Below, piece by piece: positions 7,879-17,080 of a stretch of DNA of 64,000 nucleotides (position 1 is the stretch's first letter; each line of letters starts with the position of its first letter). Position numbers and translations under genes: made by a program. Location of the stretch: NCBI GenBank assembly GCA_963761775.1, contig CAVXIF010000011.1, positions 434,001-498,000 of the forward strand. Direction: 5' to 3'. Origin of the DNA: Parerythrobacter_A sp963761775. GTDB lineage: Bacteria > Pseudomonadota > Alphaproteobacteria > Sphingomonadales > Sphingomonadaceae. The notes under the pieces were generated by a model, which worked only from the letters and a program-made list of their open reading frames with translations, did not search any database and had not been told where the DNA came from.

Positions 7879-8292
7879 TTACCCCTCCACACCCTTCACC
7901 TTGCCCCACTGGCGCGCAGCGGTGTAGCCGAGATAGCCTGTACCGAAGAGCGCATAGAGCGGTTCGGGCAGGCCGCCGAGATAGGAGTTCATGCCGCGTG
8001 CGATGTCCTGCGCGGTCTGGGGGTTGAACGCGGCCAGCACGCCCATCGGGATGGCGAACAGCAGCAGCGTATACATGACGTACAGGAAGCTGGGGCGTGC
8101 GCGGCTGGTCCACGGATCGCGGGACTGCGCCTCGGCGACGATAGCGGCCAGACGCGCCTCGATAGCCTGCAATTCCTGGCTGCCCTGCAACTGGATCAGC
8201 TCCAGCTTGGCCTGCGCACGCGCCGCCTTGTCGGGAATGATCTTGTCGATGATCGAGGCGATGGGGCCGATAAGCGAATCGAGAAGGGCCAT
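7879..8292 (-). CDS. 3TM holin of the gene-transfer-agent type
   Basis: A 137-residue protein starting MALLDSLIGPIASIIDKIIPD, with a central amphipathic helix (about 25-60), a hydrophobic hairpin (YVMYTLLLFAIPMGVLAAF, about 77-95) and a second hydrophobic segment in LYALFGTGYLGYTAARQW near the C-terminus. This matches the family named holin of 3TMs for gene-transfer release. Holins permeabilise the inner membrane to let an endolysin out. The ATG at 8292 has AGGAG 8 bases upstream; longer in-frame starts lack one. No endolysin or GTA structural gene is nearby; its neighbours are a tRNA and aroQ-accBC. Confidence 0.75.
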   Translation of the reverse strand: MALLDSLIGPIASIIDKIIPDKAARAQAKLELIQLQGSQELQAIEARLAAIVAEAQSRDPWTSRARPSFLYVMYTLLLFAIPMGVLAAFNPQTAQDIARGMNSYLGGLPEPLYALFGTGYLGYTAARQWGKVKGVEG

Positions 8293-8385
8293 GCGGGTGC
8301 TCCTGCTAAAAAAGGAAGCACGCTCACTAACCATGCAGGTTCGTGTAGGAAAACGAAATAATGCGATGTGGTGAAATGCCACTGG

Positions 8386-8459
8386 TCGGGACGATAGGAT
8401 TCGAACCTACGACCCCCACACCCCCAGTGTGATGCGCTACCAGACTGCGCTACGTCCCG
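8386..8459 (-). tRNA. tRNA-Pro(GGG)
   Basis: The minus-strand cloverleaf has acceptor CGGGACG pairing CGTCCCG, D arm GCGCAGTCTGGTAGCGC, an anticodon loop CTGGGGG with GGG at 34-36 and T arm TAGGTTCGAATCCTA. The discriminator is A and CCA is not encoded. Confidence 0.94.
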
Positions 8460-8625
8460 ATCAGTGGCTGGACGCGCCTATAGGTTGCCCGCCTGACGGT
8501 GACAACCCGAAGCTGCCGGACGATATGGCGAATTGCAGGCGCCCTGCATCGGTGCTAGGCGCGCGCTCCTAATCACGGGTAGGGCGTTGCCCCACCGCGC
8601 TTTGCCACAGGATTTACTGCTACCC

Positions 8626-8952
8626 ATGCTCGACATGCTTGCCGCCGCCGCCGGTTCGGGTGCGTCCGAACAGCCGTTCTGGCTGATGATTGTGCCGTGG
8701 ATCGGCATTTTCGCGATTTTCTGGTTCCTGCTGATCCGTCCGCAAATGCGCCAGCAGAAGCAGCACCGCGAAAAAATCGCCAGCATCAAGAAAGGCGACA
8801 AGGTCGTCACCGCTGGCGGGCTGGTGGGCAAGGTCATGAAGGTGGATGATGAATTTGCCGATATCGAAATCGCCAATGGCGTACGCGTGAAGGCGGTCAA
8901 GGGCACCATCGGCGACATCATCCCGCCCGGCGGCACTGCGGCAAACGACTAG
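8626..8952 (+). CDS. yajC: preprotein translocase subunit YajC
   Basis: A small inner-membrane partner of SecDF in protein export. The 108 residues have one N-terminal membrane helix (FWLMIVPWIGIFAIFWFLLIRP, about 18-39), then a basic stretch RQQKQHREK and the soluble domain with KKGDKVVTAGGLVGKV and VRVKAVKGTIGDI. ATG 8626 is used; earlier in-frame codons would add a non-conserved leader. secD starts 12 bp after its stop, giving the standard yajC-secD-secF operon. Confidence 0.95.
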   Translation: MLDMLAAAAGSGASEQPFWLMIVPWIGIFAIFWFLLIRPQMRQQKQHREKIASIKKGDKVVTAGGLVGKVMKVDDEFADIEIANGVRVKAVKGTIGDIIPPGGTAAND

Positions 8953-8963
8953 GCGCGCGCGCG

Positions 8964-10571
8964 ATGCTGGACTTTCCGACCTGGAAAAAGGTGTGGCTGT
9001 GGGGCCTCACGCTGGCCGTGGCGGTTGCTGCGTTGCCCAGCCTTTTCAGCGCGCTCGACCTGCGTTGGCCCGATGCGCTGCCCGACCCCACTGTCAATCT
9101 CGGCCTCGATCTTGCCGGGGGCAGCCACGTGCTGCTGGAAGCCGATGCGAGCGAAGTGCGCGCGCAACGGCTGGAGAATTTCGAGGACCAGGTCGACAAC
9201 GCCTTCCGCAATGCCGAGCCGCGCATTCGCACCGGTGACGTGTCGACCCGCGATGGACGGCTCAGCTTCATGGTCGAAAGCGCCGCCGATGTGGACCGGG
9301 CGCGCGAAGAAATCCTGCCGCTGATGAACGGCACCGGGATGGTGCGCGAATGGAACCTGCAGGTCGTAGACGAGACGCGCTTCATCCTGTCGCAAACCGA
9401 GGACGGCACCGAAAACGCCCTCAACAACGCCATGGATTCGGCCACCGACATCATCCGCGACCGCATCAACAGCCTCGGCACGCGCGAGCCGACGATTATC
9501 CGTCAGGGCGACACGCGCATCGTGGTCCAGGTGCCGGGGCTGGACGATCCCGCGCAGCTGAAGGCGCAGCTGGAAAAGCAGGCCGTGCTCGAATTCAAGC
9601 TGGTCGACCCCGAGTTCCAGAACGCCATTCCATTGGAAGCCAGCCGTGAAGTCACCAAGATTGGCACCCAGATTATTCCGTATGCCGAGGGTACTGGCCA
9701 AGAGGGCGCGGGCATGGTCGTGCGCCGGCTTGGCGGCATCCAGGGCGACTCGCTGGTGGACGCGCAACCGGGCAACGACTTCGAGACCAACGCCCCTGTC
9801 GTGAACATCACGTTCGACGCGGCGGGCGGGCGGCGCTTCGCCACGCTGAGTTCGGAAAACATCGGACAACGCTTCGCCATCATTCTTGACGGCGAGGTGA
9901 TTTCCGCGCCCGTGTTCCAGTCCGCCATTCTTGCCGGACAAGCACAGATTTCGGGCAATTTCACGACGCAATCCGCTATCGACCTCGCCATATCGCTCCA
10001 GTCGGGCGCATTGCCGGTGAAGACCACCATCGTCGAGGAACGCACCGTCGGGCCGGACCTCGGCGCGGACTCGATCCGCAAGGGCATGATCGCCATAATG
10101 ATCGGCATTGCCGCCGTCATCGCGCTGATGGTCGCGGTGTACGGCCGGTTCGGCGTCTACGCGACCTATGCGCTGGTCCTCAACATCGCCATGCTGCTGG
10201 GCATCATGGCCATCGCCAACACCACGCTGACGCTGCCCGGTATCGCCGGGTTCGTCATCACCATCGGTGCCGCCGTGGATGCCAACGTCCTCATCAACGA
10301 ACGCATTTCCGAAGAGCGCAAGCGCGGTCGCCGGGTCGTGGCGGCGGTGGAGAACGGGTACAAGGAGGCGAGCCGCGCCATCTATGACGCGAACATCACC
10401 AACTTCATCGCGGGCGTGCTGCTGTTCATGTTCGGCTCCGGCCCGGTGCGCGGTTTTGCCGTGGTGCTGATCGTGGGCCTGTTCACCAGCGTTTTCACCG
10501 CTGTATTCCTGACCCGCATGTGGGTCGCGGGCTGGTTGAAGCGCAAACGCCCGACCGAACTGTCGATCTAG
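8964..10571 (+). CDS. secD: protein translocase subunit SecD
   Basis: SecD uses the proton gradient with SecF to complete export of proteins through SecYEG. The 535-residue protein has helix 1 at its N-terminus, followed directly by the D1 motif LGLDLAGGSHVLLE, a large periplasmic domain, then helices 2-6 with GAAVDANVLINERI and FTSVFTAVFLTRMWV near the C-terminus. Length and topology are normal. It sits between yajC and secF with short spacers, so the operon is probably translated as a unit. Confidence 0.97.
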   Translation: MLDFPTWKKVWLWGLTLAVAVAALPSLFSALDLRWPDALPDPTVNLGLDLAGGSHVLLEADASEVRAQRLENFEDQVDNAFRNAEPRIRTGDVSTRDGRLSFMVESAADVDRAREEILPLMNGTGMVREWNLQVVDETRFILSQTEDGTENALNNAMDSATDIIRDRINSLGTREPTIIRQGDTRIVVQVPGLDDPAQLKAQLEKQAVLEFKLVDPEFQNAIPLEASREVTKIGTQIIPYAEGTGQEGAGMVVRRLGGIQGDSLVDAQPGNDFETNAPVVNITFDAAGGRRFATLSSENIGQRFAIILDGEVISAPVFQSAILAGQAQISGNFTTQSAIDLAISLQSGALPVKTTIVEERTVGPDLGADSIRKGMIAIMIGIAAVIALMVAVYGRFGVYATYALVLNIAMLLGIMAIANTTLTLPGIAGFVITIGAAVDANVLINERISEERKRGRRVVAAVENGYKEASRAIYDANITNFIAGVLLFMFGSGPVRGFAVVLIVGLFTSVFTAVFLTRMWVAGWLKRKRPTELSI

Positions 10572-10581
10572 GGGATAGCCG

Positions 10582-11559
10582 ATGCGCCTTCTCAAACTCG
10601 TCCCCGACAACACCAATATCCGCTTCCTGAAGCTGCGGGTGCCGTTCTACGTCGTCAGTATCGCGCTCATTATCGCAAGCTGGGCGATGGTGGCGGTCAA
10701 CGGCCTCAATCTGGGCGTGGATTTCGCAGGCGGGCTGGAAGTGCGCGCGACTTTCGAGGAAAGCGAAACCGCACCGGTGGCGGAACTGCGCGAGCAGGTC
10801 GCCGCGCTCGGCTATGGCACACCGGTGGTGCAGACATTCGGCGCGGACAACCAGGTGTCGATCCGCGTCCGCCTGCCCGCCGAAGCGGAAGGCGACAACG
10901 CCGCCGCACAGCGCATCGCCAATGAAATCGTCGGCGAAATCCGCAGCAACCACGCCGATTTCCGGCTGGACGGGAACGACAACGTATCGGGCAAGGTGTC
11001 CGGCGAATTCCAGAATACCGCGCTGCTCGCTCTCGGCCTCGCGATGGTTGCAATTTCGCTCTACATCTGGATCCGGTTCGAATGGCAGTTCGGCGTGGGC
11101 GCGCTGTTCGCGCTGTTCCACGATGTGTCGCTGACTTTGGGCATGTTCGCGCTGTTCCAGCTGGAATTCAGCTTGCAAATCATCGCCGCCATCCTCGCCA
11201 TCATCGGCTATTCGCTCAACGACACCATCGTGGTGTATGACCGCATCCGCGAGAACCTGAAGAAGTTCCGCAAGATGCCGCTGCCCGAATTGCTCGACCT
11301 GTCGGTGAACGAGACGCTGGCGCGCACCGTGATGACATCGCTGACGCTGTTCGTGGCGCTGTTCCCGCTGCTGGCGTTCGGGCCGGAAAGCCTGTTCGGC
11401 CTGACCGCCGCGATCACGCTGGGCCTGTTCGTCGGCACATACAGCTCGGTCTATATGGCCGCGCCGATCCTGATCTGGCTGGGTGTCAAATCGGACAGCT
11501 TCGTGCCGCAGGAAAGCGCCGTCGACCGTCAGGAACGCGCCGCGCGCGGCGAAATCTAG
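10582..11559 (+). CDS. secF: protein translocase subunit SecF
   Basis: The 325-residue partner of SecD in the SecDF export complex. It has an N-terminal helix (about 18-40), GVDFAGGLEVRATF just after it, a periplasmic domain, then five helices including LNDTIVVYDRIREN, the conserved cytoplasmic loop motif. A GGGGAT ribosome site precedes the ATG, 10 bp after secD. Its TAG stop shares bases with the stop of the convergent glycosyltransferase gene in the palindrome CTAG. Confidence 0.97.
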   Translation: MRLLKLVPDNTNIRFLKLRVPFYVVSIALIIASWAMVAVNGLNLGVDFAGGLEVRATFEESETAPVAELREQVAALGYGTPVVQTFGADNQVSIRVRLPAEAEGDNAAAQRIANEIVGEIRSNHADFRLDGNDNVSGKVSGEFQNTALLALGLAMVAISLYIWIRFEWQFGVGALFALFHDVSLTLGMFALFQLEFSLQIIAAILAIIGYSLNDTIVVYDRIRENLKKFRKMPLPELLDLSVNETLARTVMTSLTLFVALFPLLAFGPESLFGLTAAITLGLFVGTYSSVYMAAPILIWLGVKSDSFVPQESAVDRQERAARGEI

Positions 11560-12788
11560 GCCCGCCGCGCAAAGCGGGTGAAATGCGCGGCGAGGTCGGC
11601 TGCGTTGTTCTGCCAGCTGAACCGGTCGGCAAACGCCGTAACGGCCCGCGTCGGCAGATTGCGCGCCAGCACATCCGCGATACCGGCCCGCACCGCATCG
11701 ACATTCCGCGCCACGATTGCACCCGCGCCATCCCCCGTCACCAGCTCCCGCGCGCCGCCCGCATCGGCGATGACCAGCGGCGTCCCGCAGGCCAGCGACT
11801 CGACCCACGCATTCGCCAGCCCCTCGTGCGAGGAGGGTAAAGCCATCACGTCGGCGGCGGACAGGATGACCGGCAGCAGGTCGTGGTCCACCGAACCGAG
11901 GAAATGCACGCGATCCGCAACGCGCAGGTCGCTGGCGAGACGGCGCAGGTGACGATCGTCCTCGCCCTTGCCGACGACCAGCAAGTGCGCACCCGGCAGT
12001 TCCGCCAGCGCCGCAATCACCAGATCCTGCCCCTTGCGCGCGACAAGTGCGCCGACCGTTGCAATGAGTGGCCCTTTCGCTGGAAGCGCGATGCCGAGCG
12101 ACGTCGCCAGCGTGGCGCGCAGGCCGGTATGGTCGAGCGGGCGGAAACGGTCGCGGTCCAGCCCGGTATAGTTCAGCGCAATCTTCGAACGCGGCATGCC
12201 CAGCGCGGCCATATCCGCCGCCAGCGCGTCCGATACCGCCAGCAGCCCTGTTGCCTGCGCCGCCGCTGCCAGCATCTGTTCGCGGGCGAAATCCTGCTCG
12301 CCCCAAAAAGTGATGTCCGATCCGCGCGCCTTTATGCTCAGGGGCAAGCCCAATGCCTCCGCCACCAGCGCAGCGGCGGGACCATCGGGATAGAAGAATT
12401 GCGCATCGACAAGGTCGAAGGGCTTTTCCCCATGCAGCCGTTTGGCCAGCGGGATGACGCGGCGCGCGATGGTGCGCGCATTGGTGCGCGCACCGAAGCG
12501 CGGGATAAGCGTGAAGCGCGGACGGTGGACCGATACGCCGTTCTCCATACCGTCGACCGCCGCCGCCGCGAGTGGCTTGTACCGTCCGAACGCGATGGGC
12601 GGGATGCCGACGGGATTGACCAGCGTCACCTCCCAATCGCCACGCGCGGCCAGTGCCTCCAGCGATCGCGCGACAAAGGTGCCGAAGCGGGGCGCGTGGG
12701 CGTTCGGATAGAGCGTCGAAAGCGACAATACGCGCCCGGGTTTGGCAGGTGTGGCTTTTTCGGGGGCGGGTTTTGAAGTGGTGGACAC
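11556..12788 (-). CDS. glycosyltransferase family 4 protein
   Basis: A 410-residue GT-B fold glycosyltransferase. The N-terminal domain starts with VLSLSTLYPNAHAPRFGTFV, and the C-terminal donor-binding domain has IATVGALVARKGQDLVI and the retaining EX7E-like motif SHEGLANAWVESLACGTPL (about 318-336). Such enzymes build exopolysaccharide or sphingolipid headgroups; no sugar operon is present to say which. It begins 3 bp downstream of the XRE regulator gene on the same strand and converges with secF. Confidence 0.9.
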   Translation of the reverse strand: MSTTSKPAPEKATPAKPGRVLSLSTLYPNAHAPRFGTFVARSLEALAARGDWEVTLVNPVGIPPIAFGRYKPLAAAAVDGMENGVSVHRPRFTLIPRFGARTNARTIARRVIPLAKRLHGEKPFDLVDAQFFYPDGPAAALVAEALGLPLSIKARGSDITFWGEQDFAREQMLAAAAQATGLLAVSDALAADMAALGMPRSKIALNYTGLDRDRFRPLDHTGLRATLATSLGIALPAKGPLIATVGALVARKGQDLVIAALAELPGAHLLVVGKGEDDRHLRRLASDLRVADRVHFLGSVDHDLLPVILSAADVMALPSSHEGLANAWVESLACGTPLVIADAGGARELVTGDGAGAIVARNVDAVRAGIADVLARNLPTRAVTAFADRFSWQNNAADLAAHFTRFARRA

Positions 12789-12790
12789 GC

Positions 12791-13363
12791 CTAGAGCGAC
12801 CGGACCAGCATTTCCGCGCAGGCGAGCCAGGGCGGGTTGTCTACCACCAGCTGCTTTTCACCCACGCCGGGGGGAAGGACGCCGATCTTGGTGCCTTGCC
12901 TGTCGATCAGTCGCCCGAATGCAAACCGCCCACCGGGGCGCGGCACCAGCACGTCGCGATTGATGGCACGCGCGGTGTCTTCGGGCGACACCTGCCGCAA
13001 CCAGAGCTGGTCCCCCGCACGGTATTCGCCCGCGCTGGTTTCGATCGCAAGCACCACCAGCATTGCATCGCCGCCCAGCTCGCTCGGCAGGACGGCATCC
13101 GCTTCCTTCGCCAGCGCCTGCGCGCCGCTGTCGACCAGCCGCGCAACGACCTTGGGATGGCCGCTGCCTTCGGACCGCACCAGCGTTTCGGGTTCGACAC
13201 CCAGCGCATCGCCGATCCGCTGCATCCAGACGATGGACAGGTTGCGGGTGCCGGTTTCCAGCCGTCCGATGGTCTGCGGCGTGGTGGCAGGCTCGCAGGC
13301 GGCGGCGAGGTCCGCCAGCGTCCAGCCCTTGGCCCGGCGAATGTCGCGGATACGGTTGATCAT
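12791..13363 (-). CDS. XRE family regulator with S24-like C-terminal domain
   Basis: A 190-residue protein. Residues 1-60 form a Cro/CI-type HTH (MINRIRDIRRAKGWTLADLA, then TTPQTIGRLETGTRNLS). The rest (about 85-190) resembles the LexA/CI S24 fold with YRAGDQLWLRQV, but no Ser-Lys catalytic pair is evident, so self-cleavage is doubtful. ATG 13363 has GGAG 9 bases upstream. The next gene downstream, 3 bp away, is the glycosyltransferase, so it may control its own operon. The inducer is unknown. Confidence 0.85.
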   Translation of the reverse strand: MINRIRDIRRAKGWTLADLAAACEPATTPQTIGRLETGTRNLSIVWMQRIGDALGVEPETLVRSEGSGHPKVVARLVDSGAQALAKEADAVLPSELGGDAMLVVLAIETSAGEYRAGDQLWLRQVSPEDTARAINRDVLVPRPGGRFAFGRLIDRQGTKIGVLPPGVGEKQLVVDNPPWLACAEMLVRSL

Positions 13364-13464
13364 GGGGCGATCTCCAACGCTTATTGCACCAAATAGGTTT
13401 TCTCCTTTCCTACAGACCACCGCTTTTGGCAAGCGGGTTTCCTGTCCAACCCGAAAGGAACAGC

Positions 13465-13992
13465 ATGACAAAATCCCCGAATTCCGGCCAAACCCCAACC
13501 GGTCAATCCCTGACCGAACGCGAATTTACCGAGGCGGGACCCAGGCGACACAGCACGAAGCGCACCGGCGATGCCAAGACCAGGCGGCGGCGAAGCCTGA
13601 CCGTGAATATCGCGGAATCGCCCATCGCCTGGCTCCATGCGCGCGGCCATATCGACGACCGGCTGTTCGATGCAGGCGAGTTGCTGCGCACCGATTACGA
13701 GCGCGCGCAGCTGGGCGCGAACGTCACCATGCGTTGGGATGTGGTGCGGATACGCGGGCAGGGCGGGGATCACGGCCTCACCCCGACCGAGCGCCAGATC
13801 GCGGCGAAGGACCGGTTCGACGGGGCGCTGAAACAGGCCGGGGCCGGGTTGCAGGATGTGTTGTGGCGCGTTGTCTGCGGTTGCGAGAGTTTGCCCGATG
13901 CGGAACGCGGGCTGGGCTGGCCCGCGCGCAGCGGCAAGCTGGTGCTGAAAATCGCGCTGGACCGGGTGGCGGATTACTATCGCGTGCGTTGA
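13465..13992 (+). CDS. DUF6456 domain-containing protein
   Basis: A 175-residue protein with a basic, low-complexity N-terminus (RRHSTKRTGDAKTRRRRSL) and a conserved C-terminal domain that includes SPIAWLHARGHIDDRLFDAGELLR, MRWDVVRI and WRVVCGCESLPDAER, as in DUF6456 proteins of sphingomonads. These are helix-rich and are suspected to bind DNA, with no established role. The start at 13465 is supported by AAAGGAA 5 bases upstream. It is divergent from the XRE gene across about 100 bp, which probably holds both promoters. Confidence 0.7.
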   Translation: MTKSPNSGQTPTGQSLTEREFTEAGPRRHSTKRTGDAKTRRRRSLTVNIAESPIAWLHARGHIDDRLFDAGELLRTDYERAQLGANVTMRWDVVRIRGQGGDHGLTPTERQIAAKDRFDGALKQAGAGLQDVLWRVVCGCESLPDAERGLGWPARSGKLVLKIALDRVADYYRVR

Positions 13993-14058
13993 CCGGTGGA
14001 ACGGGCGACCGTCTGGCCTGCGTTGTATCGACACACCCAGCAATCAGGAGACCGACCG

Positions 14059-14640
14059 ATGAAGCTCTATTACTCACCCGGCGCATGCAGCCTTGCCAGC
14101 CATATCGCCCTTGTCGAAAGCGGCGACGATTTCGAGGCGGTCAAGGTCGATCTGAAGTCGCATACGACCGAGAACGGCGACGATTTCTACGCCATCAACC
14201 CGCGCGGCTATGTGCCCGCCATCGAGGCGGACGATGTCGGTTTGCTGACCGAGAACCCGGCGGTGCTGACCTACATCGCCAATGCCACCACGAAGCTGGC
14301 TGACGAAGCCGACCACTACAAGCGGCTGGAATGGGTCAGCTTTATCGGCAGCGAAATCCACGGCGCATTCGGGCCGCTGTTCGGCGGGGCAGAGGGCGAT
14401 GCAAAGGAGAAGGCGAAGCAGAAGGTCGCGAAGAAGTTCGAGTTGGCCGAAACCCTGCGCGAGGGGCGCGAATGGCTGGTCGGCGATGCGCCGAGCGTGG
14501 CGGACAATTACCTGTTCGTGACGCTGCTGTGGGCGAAGAAGATGGAGATCGATCTGCCGCAGGGTCTGATCGACTATCGGGACCGGAACATGGCGCGCGA
14601 TGCCGTAAGCCAGGCGATGAAGAACGAGGGTTTGGCCTAA
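14059..14640 (+). CDS. glutathione S-transferase family protein
   Basis: A 193-residue protein with the N-terminal thioredoxin-fold domain (MKLYYSPGACSLASHIAL, with Ser/Cys near residues 6-11, then NPRGYVPAIEADD for glutathione binding) and a C-terminal all-helical domain (EWLVGDAPSVADNYLFV). It resembles the beta-class / GstA group that conjugates glutathione to electrophiles or reduces peroxides. AGGAG lies 8 bases before the ATG. It is a single gene with a terminator behind it. Confidence 0.92.
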   Translation: MKLYYSPGACSLASHIALVESGDDFEAVKVDLKSHTTENGDDFYAINPRGYVPAIEADDVGLLTENPAVLTYIANATTKLADEADHYKRLEWVSFIGSEIHGAFGPLFGGAEGDAKEKAKQKVAKKFELAETLREGREWLVGDAPSVADNYLFVTLLWAKKMEIDLPQGLIDYRDRNMARDAVSQAMKNEGLA

Positions 14641-14670
14641 ACTTCCCTAAACTTCCGCGTTGAATTAAAA

Positions 14671-14699
14671 GGCGGGCTGCACATGCGGCCCGCCTTTTT
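14671..14699 (+). terminator. bidirectional rho-independent terminator between convergent genes
   Basis: GGCGGGC (14671-14677) pairs with GCCCGCC (14688-14694), extended by AAAA/TTTT on the flanks. It lies between the GST gene (plus) and the NTF2-like gene (minus), so it can serve both transcripts. Confidence 0.85.
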
Positions 14700-14701
14700 A
14701 G

Positions 14702-15058
14702 TCAGTCCACCGCGCCGTAGAAAAAGCGCTCGTCGGCAACCTTGCCGTCGCGCACGGTGTAGACGCCCACTTCCTTCATCTGGCTGCGTTCACCGTCCAT
14801 CGTTACGTCCATGTCGTAGCGCACGGCAAACTGGTCGCCAAATACGAACGGACCTTCCGCGCTGCTGGAATGCACTTGCGTGTTCGCTTCCCACCAGTCG
14901 TGCTTTTCCTGCAACGCTGCGCGTCCCTTGACGTGCGACATCGGGCCGTCGTTCGGCTCGTGGCTCTCGATGTCGTCGTGCCACATGGCGCGCACGTCTT
15001 CCATGCGATCTTCGGCCACGGCCTTGGTGAAATCCTGCGCGAGTTGTTCGATAGGCAT
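14702..15058 (-). CDS. nuclear transport factor 2 family protein (SnoaL-like)
   Basis: A 118-residue single-domain protein of the NTF2/SnoaL alpha+beta cone fold: N-terminal helices with FTKAVAEDRMEDVRAMWHDDIESHEP, then a curved sheet with DQFAVRYDMDVTMDGE and EVGVYTVRDGKVADERFFYG. The family includes isomerases, hydrolases and non-enzymatic ligand binders, and no active-site set identifies this one. It lies 65 bp downstream of uup on the same strand. Confidence 0.8.
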   Translation of the reverse strand: MPIEQLAQDFTKAVAEDRMEDVRAMWHDDIESHEPNDGPMSHVKGRAALQEKHDWWEANTQVHSSSAEGPFVFGDQFAVRYDMDVTMDGERSQMKEVGVYTVRDGKVADERFFYGAVD

Positions 15059-15123
15059 GATGTCAGTCCTCTCTCCAATGGTCTGGTTTTCCTACCAGGC
15101 GCATCGTGCCGAAAAAATGACAG

Positions 15124-16951
15124 TCAGCCCTCGGCCTGCTCTGCCAGTGTAAGCCAGCGTTCCTCCGCCGCATCGCGTTGGGCTTTGGCGTTCTCGATGC
15201 CCTTGCTGATCGTGGCGAATTTCTGGGGGTCGGTCGCATAAAGGTCGGGATCGGACAGGATCTCGCCGCCACGGGTAATGGCGGCATCCAGCTTGGCAAT
15301 CCGGTCGGGCAATTCGTCGAGGTCGCGCTGGTCGATATAGCTTAATTTGGATGGAGGTGCGGGTTTGGAAGGCGCCTTTTCCGCACCGCGCGAACCGCTC
15401 TTTGTTTGCGGTTTTAAGCGGGAGGCCTTGTCGATATCGGCACGCTTCGCCTCCCAGTCGGCGTAGCCCCCGGCGACGATGTCCACCTCGCCGCTGCCGT
15501 CGAGGCCGAGCGTTACCGTTACCGTCTTGTCGAGGAAGTCGCGGTCATGGCTGACGATCAACACCGTGCCGTCATAGTCCGCGATGACCTCCTGAAGCAG
15601 GTCGAGCGTTTCGAGGTCGAGATCGTTGGTCGGCTCGTCCAGCACCAGCAGGTTGGACTTGCGCGCAAATTCGCGGGCCAGCAGCAGGCGGCTGCGCTCG
15701 CCACCGGACATGATGCTGACCCTGGTATCGACGAGGCGCGGGTCGAACAGGAACTCTTTCAGATAGCCCTGCACATGCTTGCGCACGCCGCGCACGTCGA
15801 TCCAGTCGCCGCCTTCGGCCAGCACTTGCCGCACCGTTACATCGCCGGTCATCAGGCTGCGCTGCTGGTCGATCATCACGCCGGTCAGCTTTTTGGAAAT
15901 CGTGACGCTGCCGCTATCGGGCATGATTTCGCCGGTCAGCAGCTTCAGCAGCGTCGTCTTGCCCGCCCCGTTGCTGCCGACCACGCCGATGCGGTCGCCC
16001 CGCTGGATGCGCAGGGTAAAGTCGCGAATGATGGTGCGGTCGTCGTACGCCTTGGAGACATTCTCCGCGACGATTACCGACTTGCTGCGGAACGCCTCAT
16101 CGGTCGCAAGGCCCAGCTTGGCCGCGCCCTTGGGCGATATCATCGCCGCCCGCGCTGCGCGCATCTGGCCCAGCTTTTCGAGCCGCCCCTGGTTGCGCTT
16201 GCGCCGCGCGGTCACGCCGCGTTCCAGCCAGTGCGCCTCCAGCTTCAGCTTGGCGTCCAGCTTCTGGGCCGCGCGCGCTTCCTCGGCATAGATGGATTCT
16301 TCCCACGCATCGTAACCGCCGAAACCGATTTCCTTGCGGCGCAGAACAGCGCGGTCCAGCCACGCGGTGACGCGGGTCAGGCGTTTCAGGAAGGTGCGGT
16401 CATGGCTGATGACGACGAACGCGCCGTTATAGCGGTCCAGCCACCCCTCCAGCCAGTCGATCGCGGCCAGGTCGAGGTGGTTGGTCGGCTCGTCCATCAG
16501 CAGCAGGTCGGGTTCCTGCGCCAATGCCCGTGCGATGGCCGCGCGCCGCCTCTCGCCACCGCTTGCGCCCTTTGCGGGTGTCGCCATGTCGATGCCGAGC
16601 TGGCCAGCGATTGACGCCACCTCGTACTCTTCCGGCGCATCGTTGCCCGCCAGCGCGAAATCCATCAGCGTTTCGTGCGCGGAGAAGTCGGGATCCTGCT
16701 CCAGCACAACGATCCTGGCACCGGGCTTGACCTTGCGCACACCCGCATCCGGGTCGATCCGGTTGGCGATCAGGCGGAAACAGCGTGGTCTTGCCCGCCC
16801 CGTTGCGCCCGATCAGCGCCACCCGGTCGCGCGGGCCGATATGGAAATCCAGCACGGCGGGGTCGGCGCCGTTGGGATTGCTGCCGAACAGCCAGCGTCC
16901 GCCCTGTTGCAGGGCAATGCCTTCGAGGCTGAGGATAGGAGGCTGCGCCAT
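15124..16951 (-). CDS. uup: ABC-F ATPase Uup-like (frameshifted in this sequence)
   Basis: ABC-F proteins have two ATP-binding cassettes and no membrane part; Uup-type members act on ribosomes and affect DNA stability. The N-terminal frame has GRNGAGKTTLF (first Walker A); the other frame holds ASGGERRRAAIARAL, LLMDEPTNHLDL, the second cassette (GVVGSNGAGKTTLLKLL, MSGGERSRLLLA, LVLDEPTNDLDLE) and a C-terminal coiled coil (RDLDELPDRIAKLDAAI). One extra base near 16773-16776, just after the first Walker A, breaks the frame where FRLIANR is expected. The 1828-nt span is one over a 608-residue protein, normal for the family. Confidence 0.92.
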
Positions 16952-17080
16952 AGGCCCTCGCGCAGGTAGGGAAACGCACGGTCCCCCGCAATGACGGAAT
17001 AGCGGGCGGTATTCACGGAACCGCCATCACCGGCAGCGCATTGATTGCGGGAACAGGAAATAACCAACGAAAGCCCGATC

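Noticed and set aside
8949..10616. 555-codon frame antisense to secD
   Set aside because: His/Arg/Asp-rich shadow of a conserved gene.
11556..11559. Shared CTAG stop palindrome of secF and the glycosyltransferase gene
   Set aside because: Interesting compactness, but convergent overlapping stops are common in dense genomes; NDUFS4 and the repeat protein show the same at 25390-25393.
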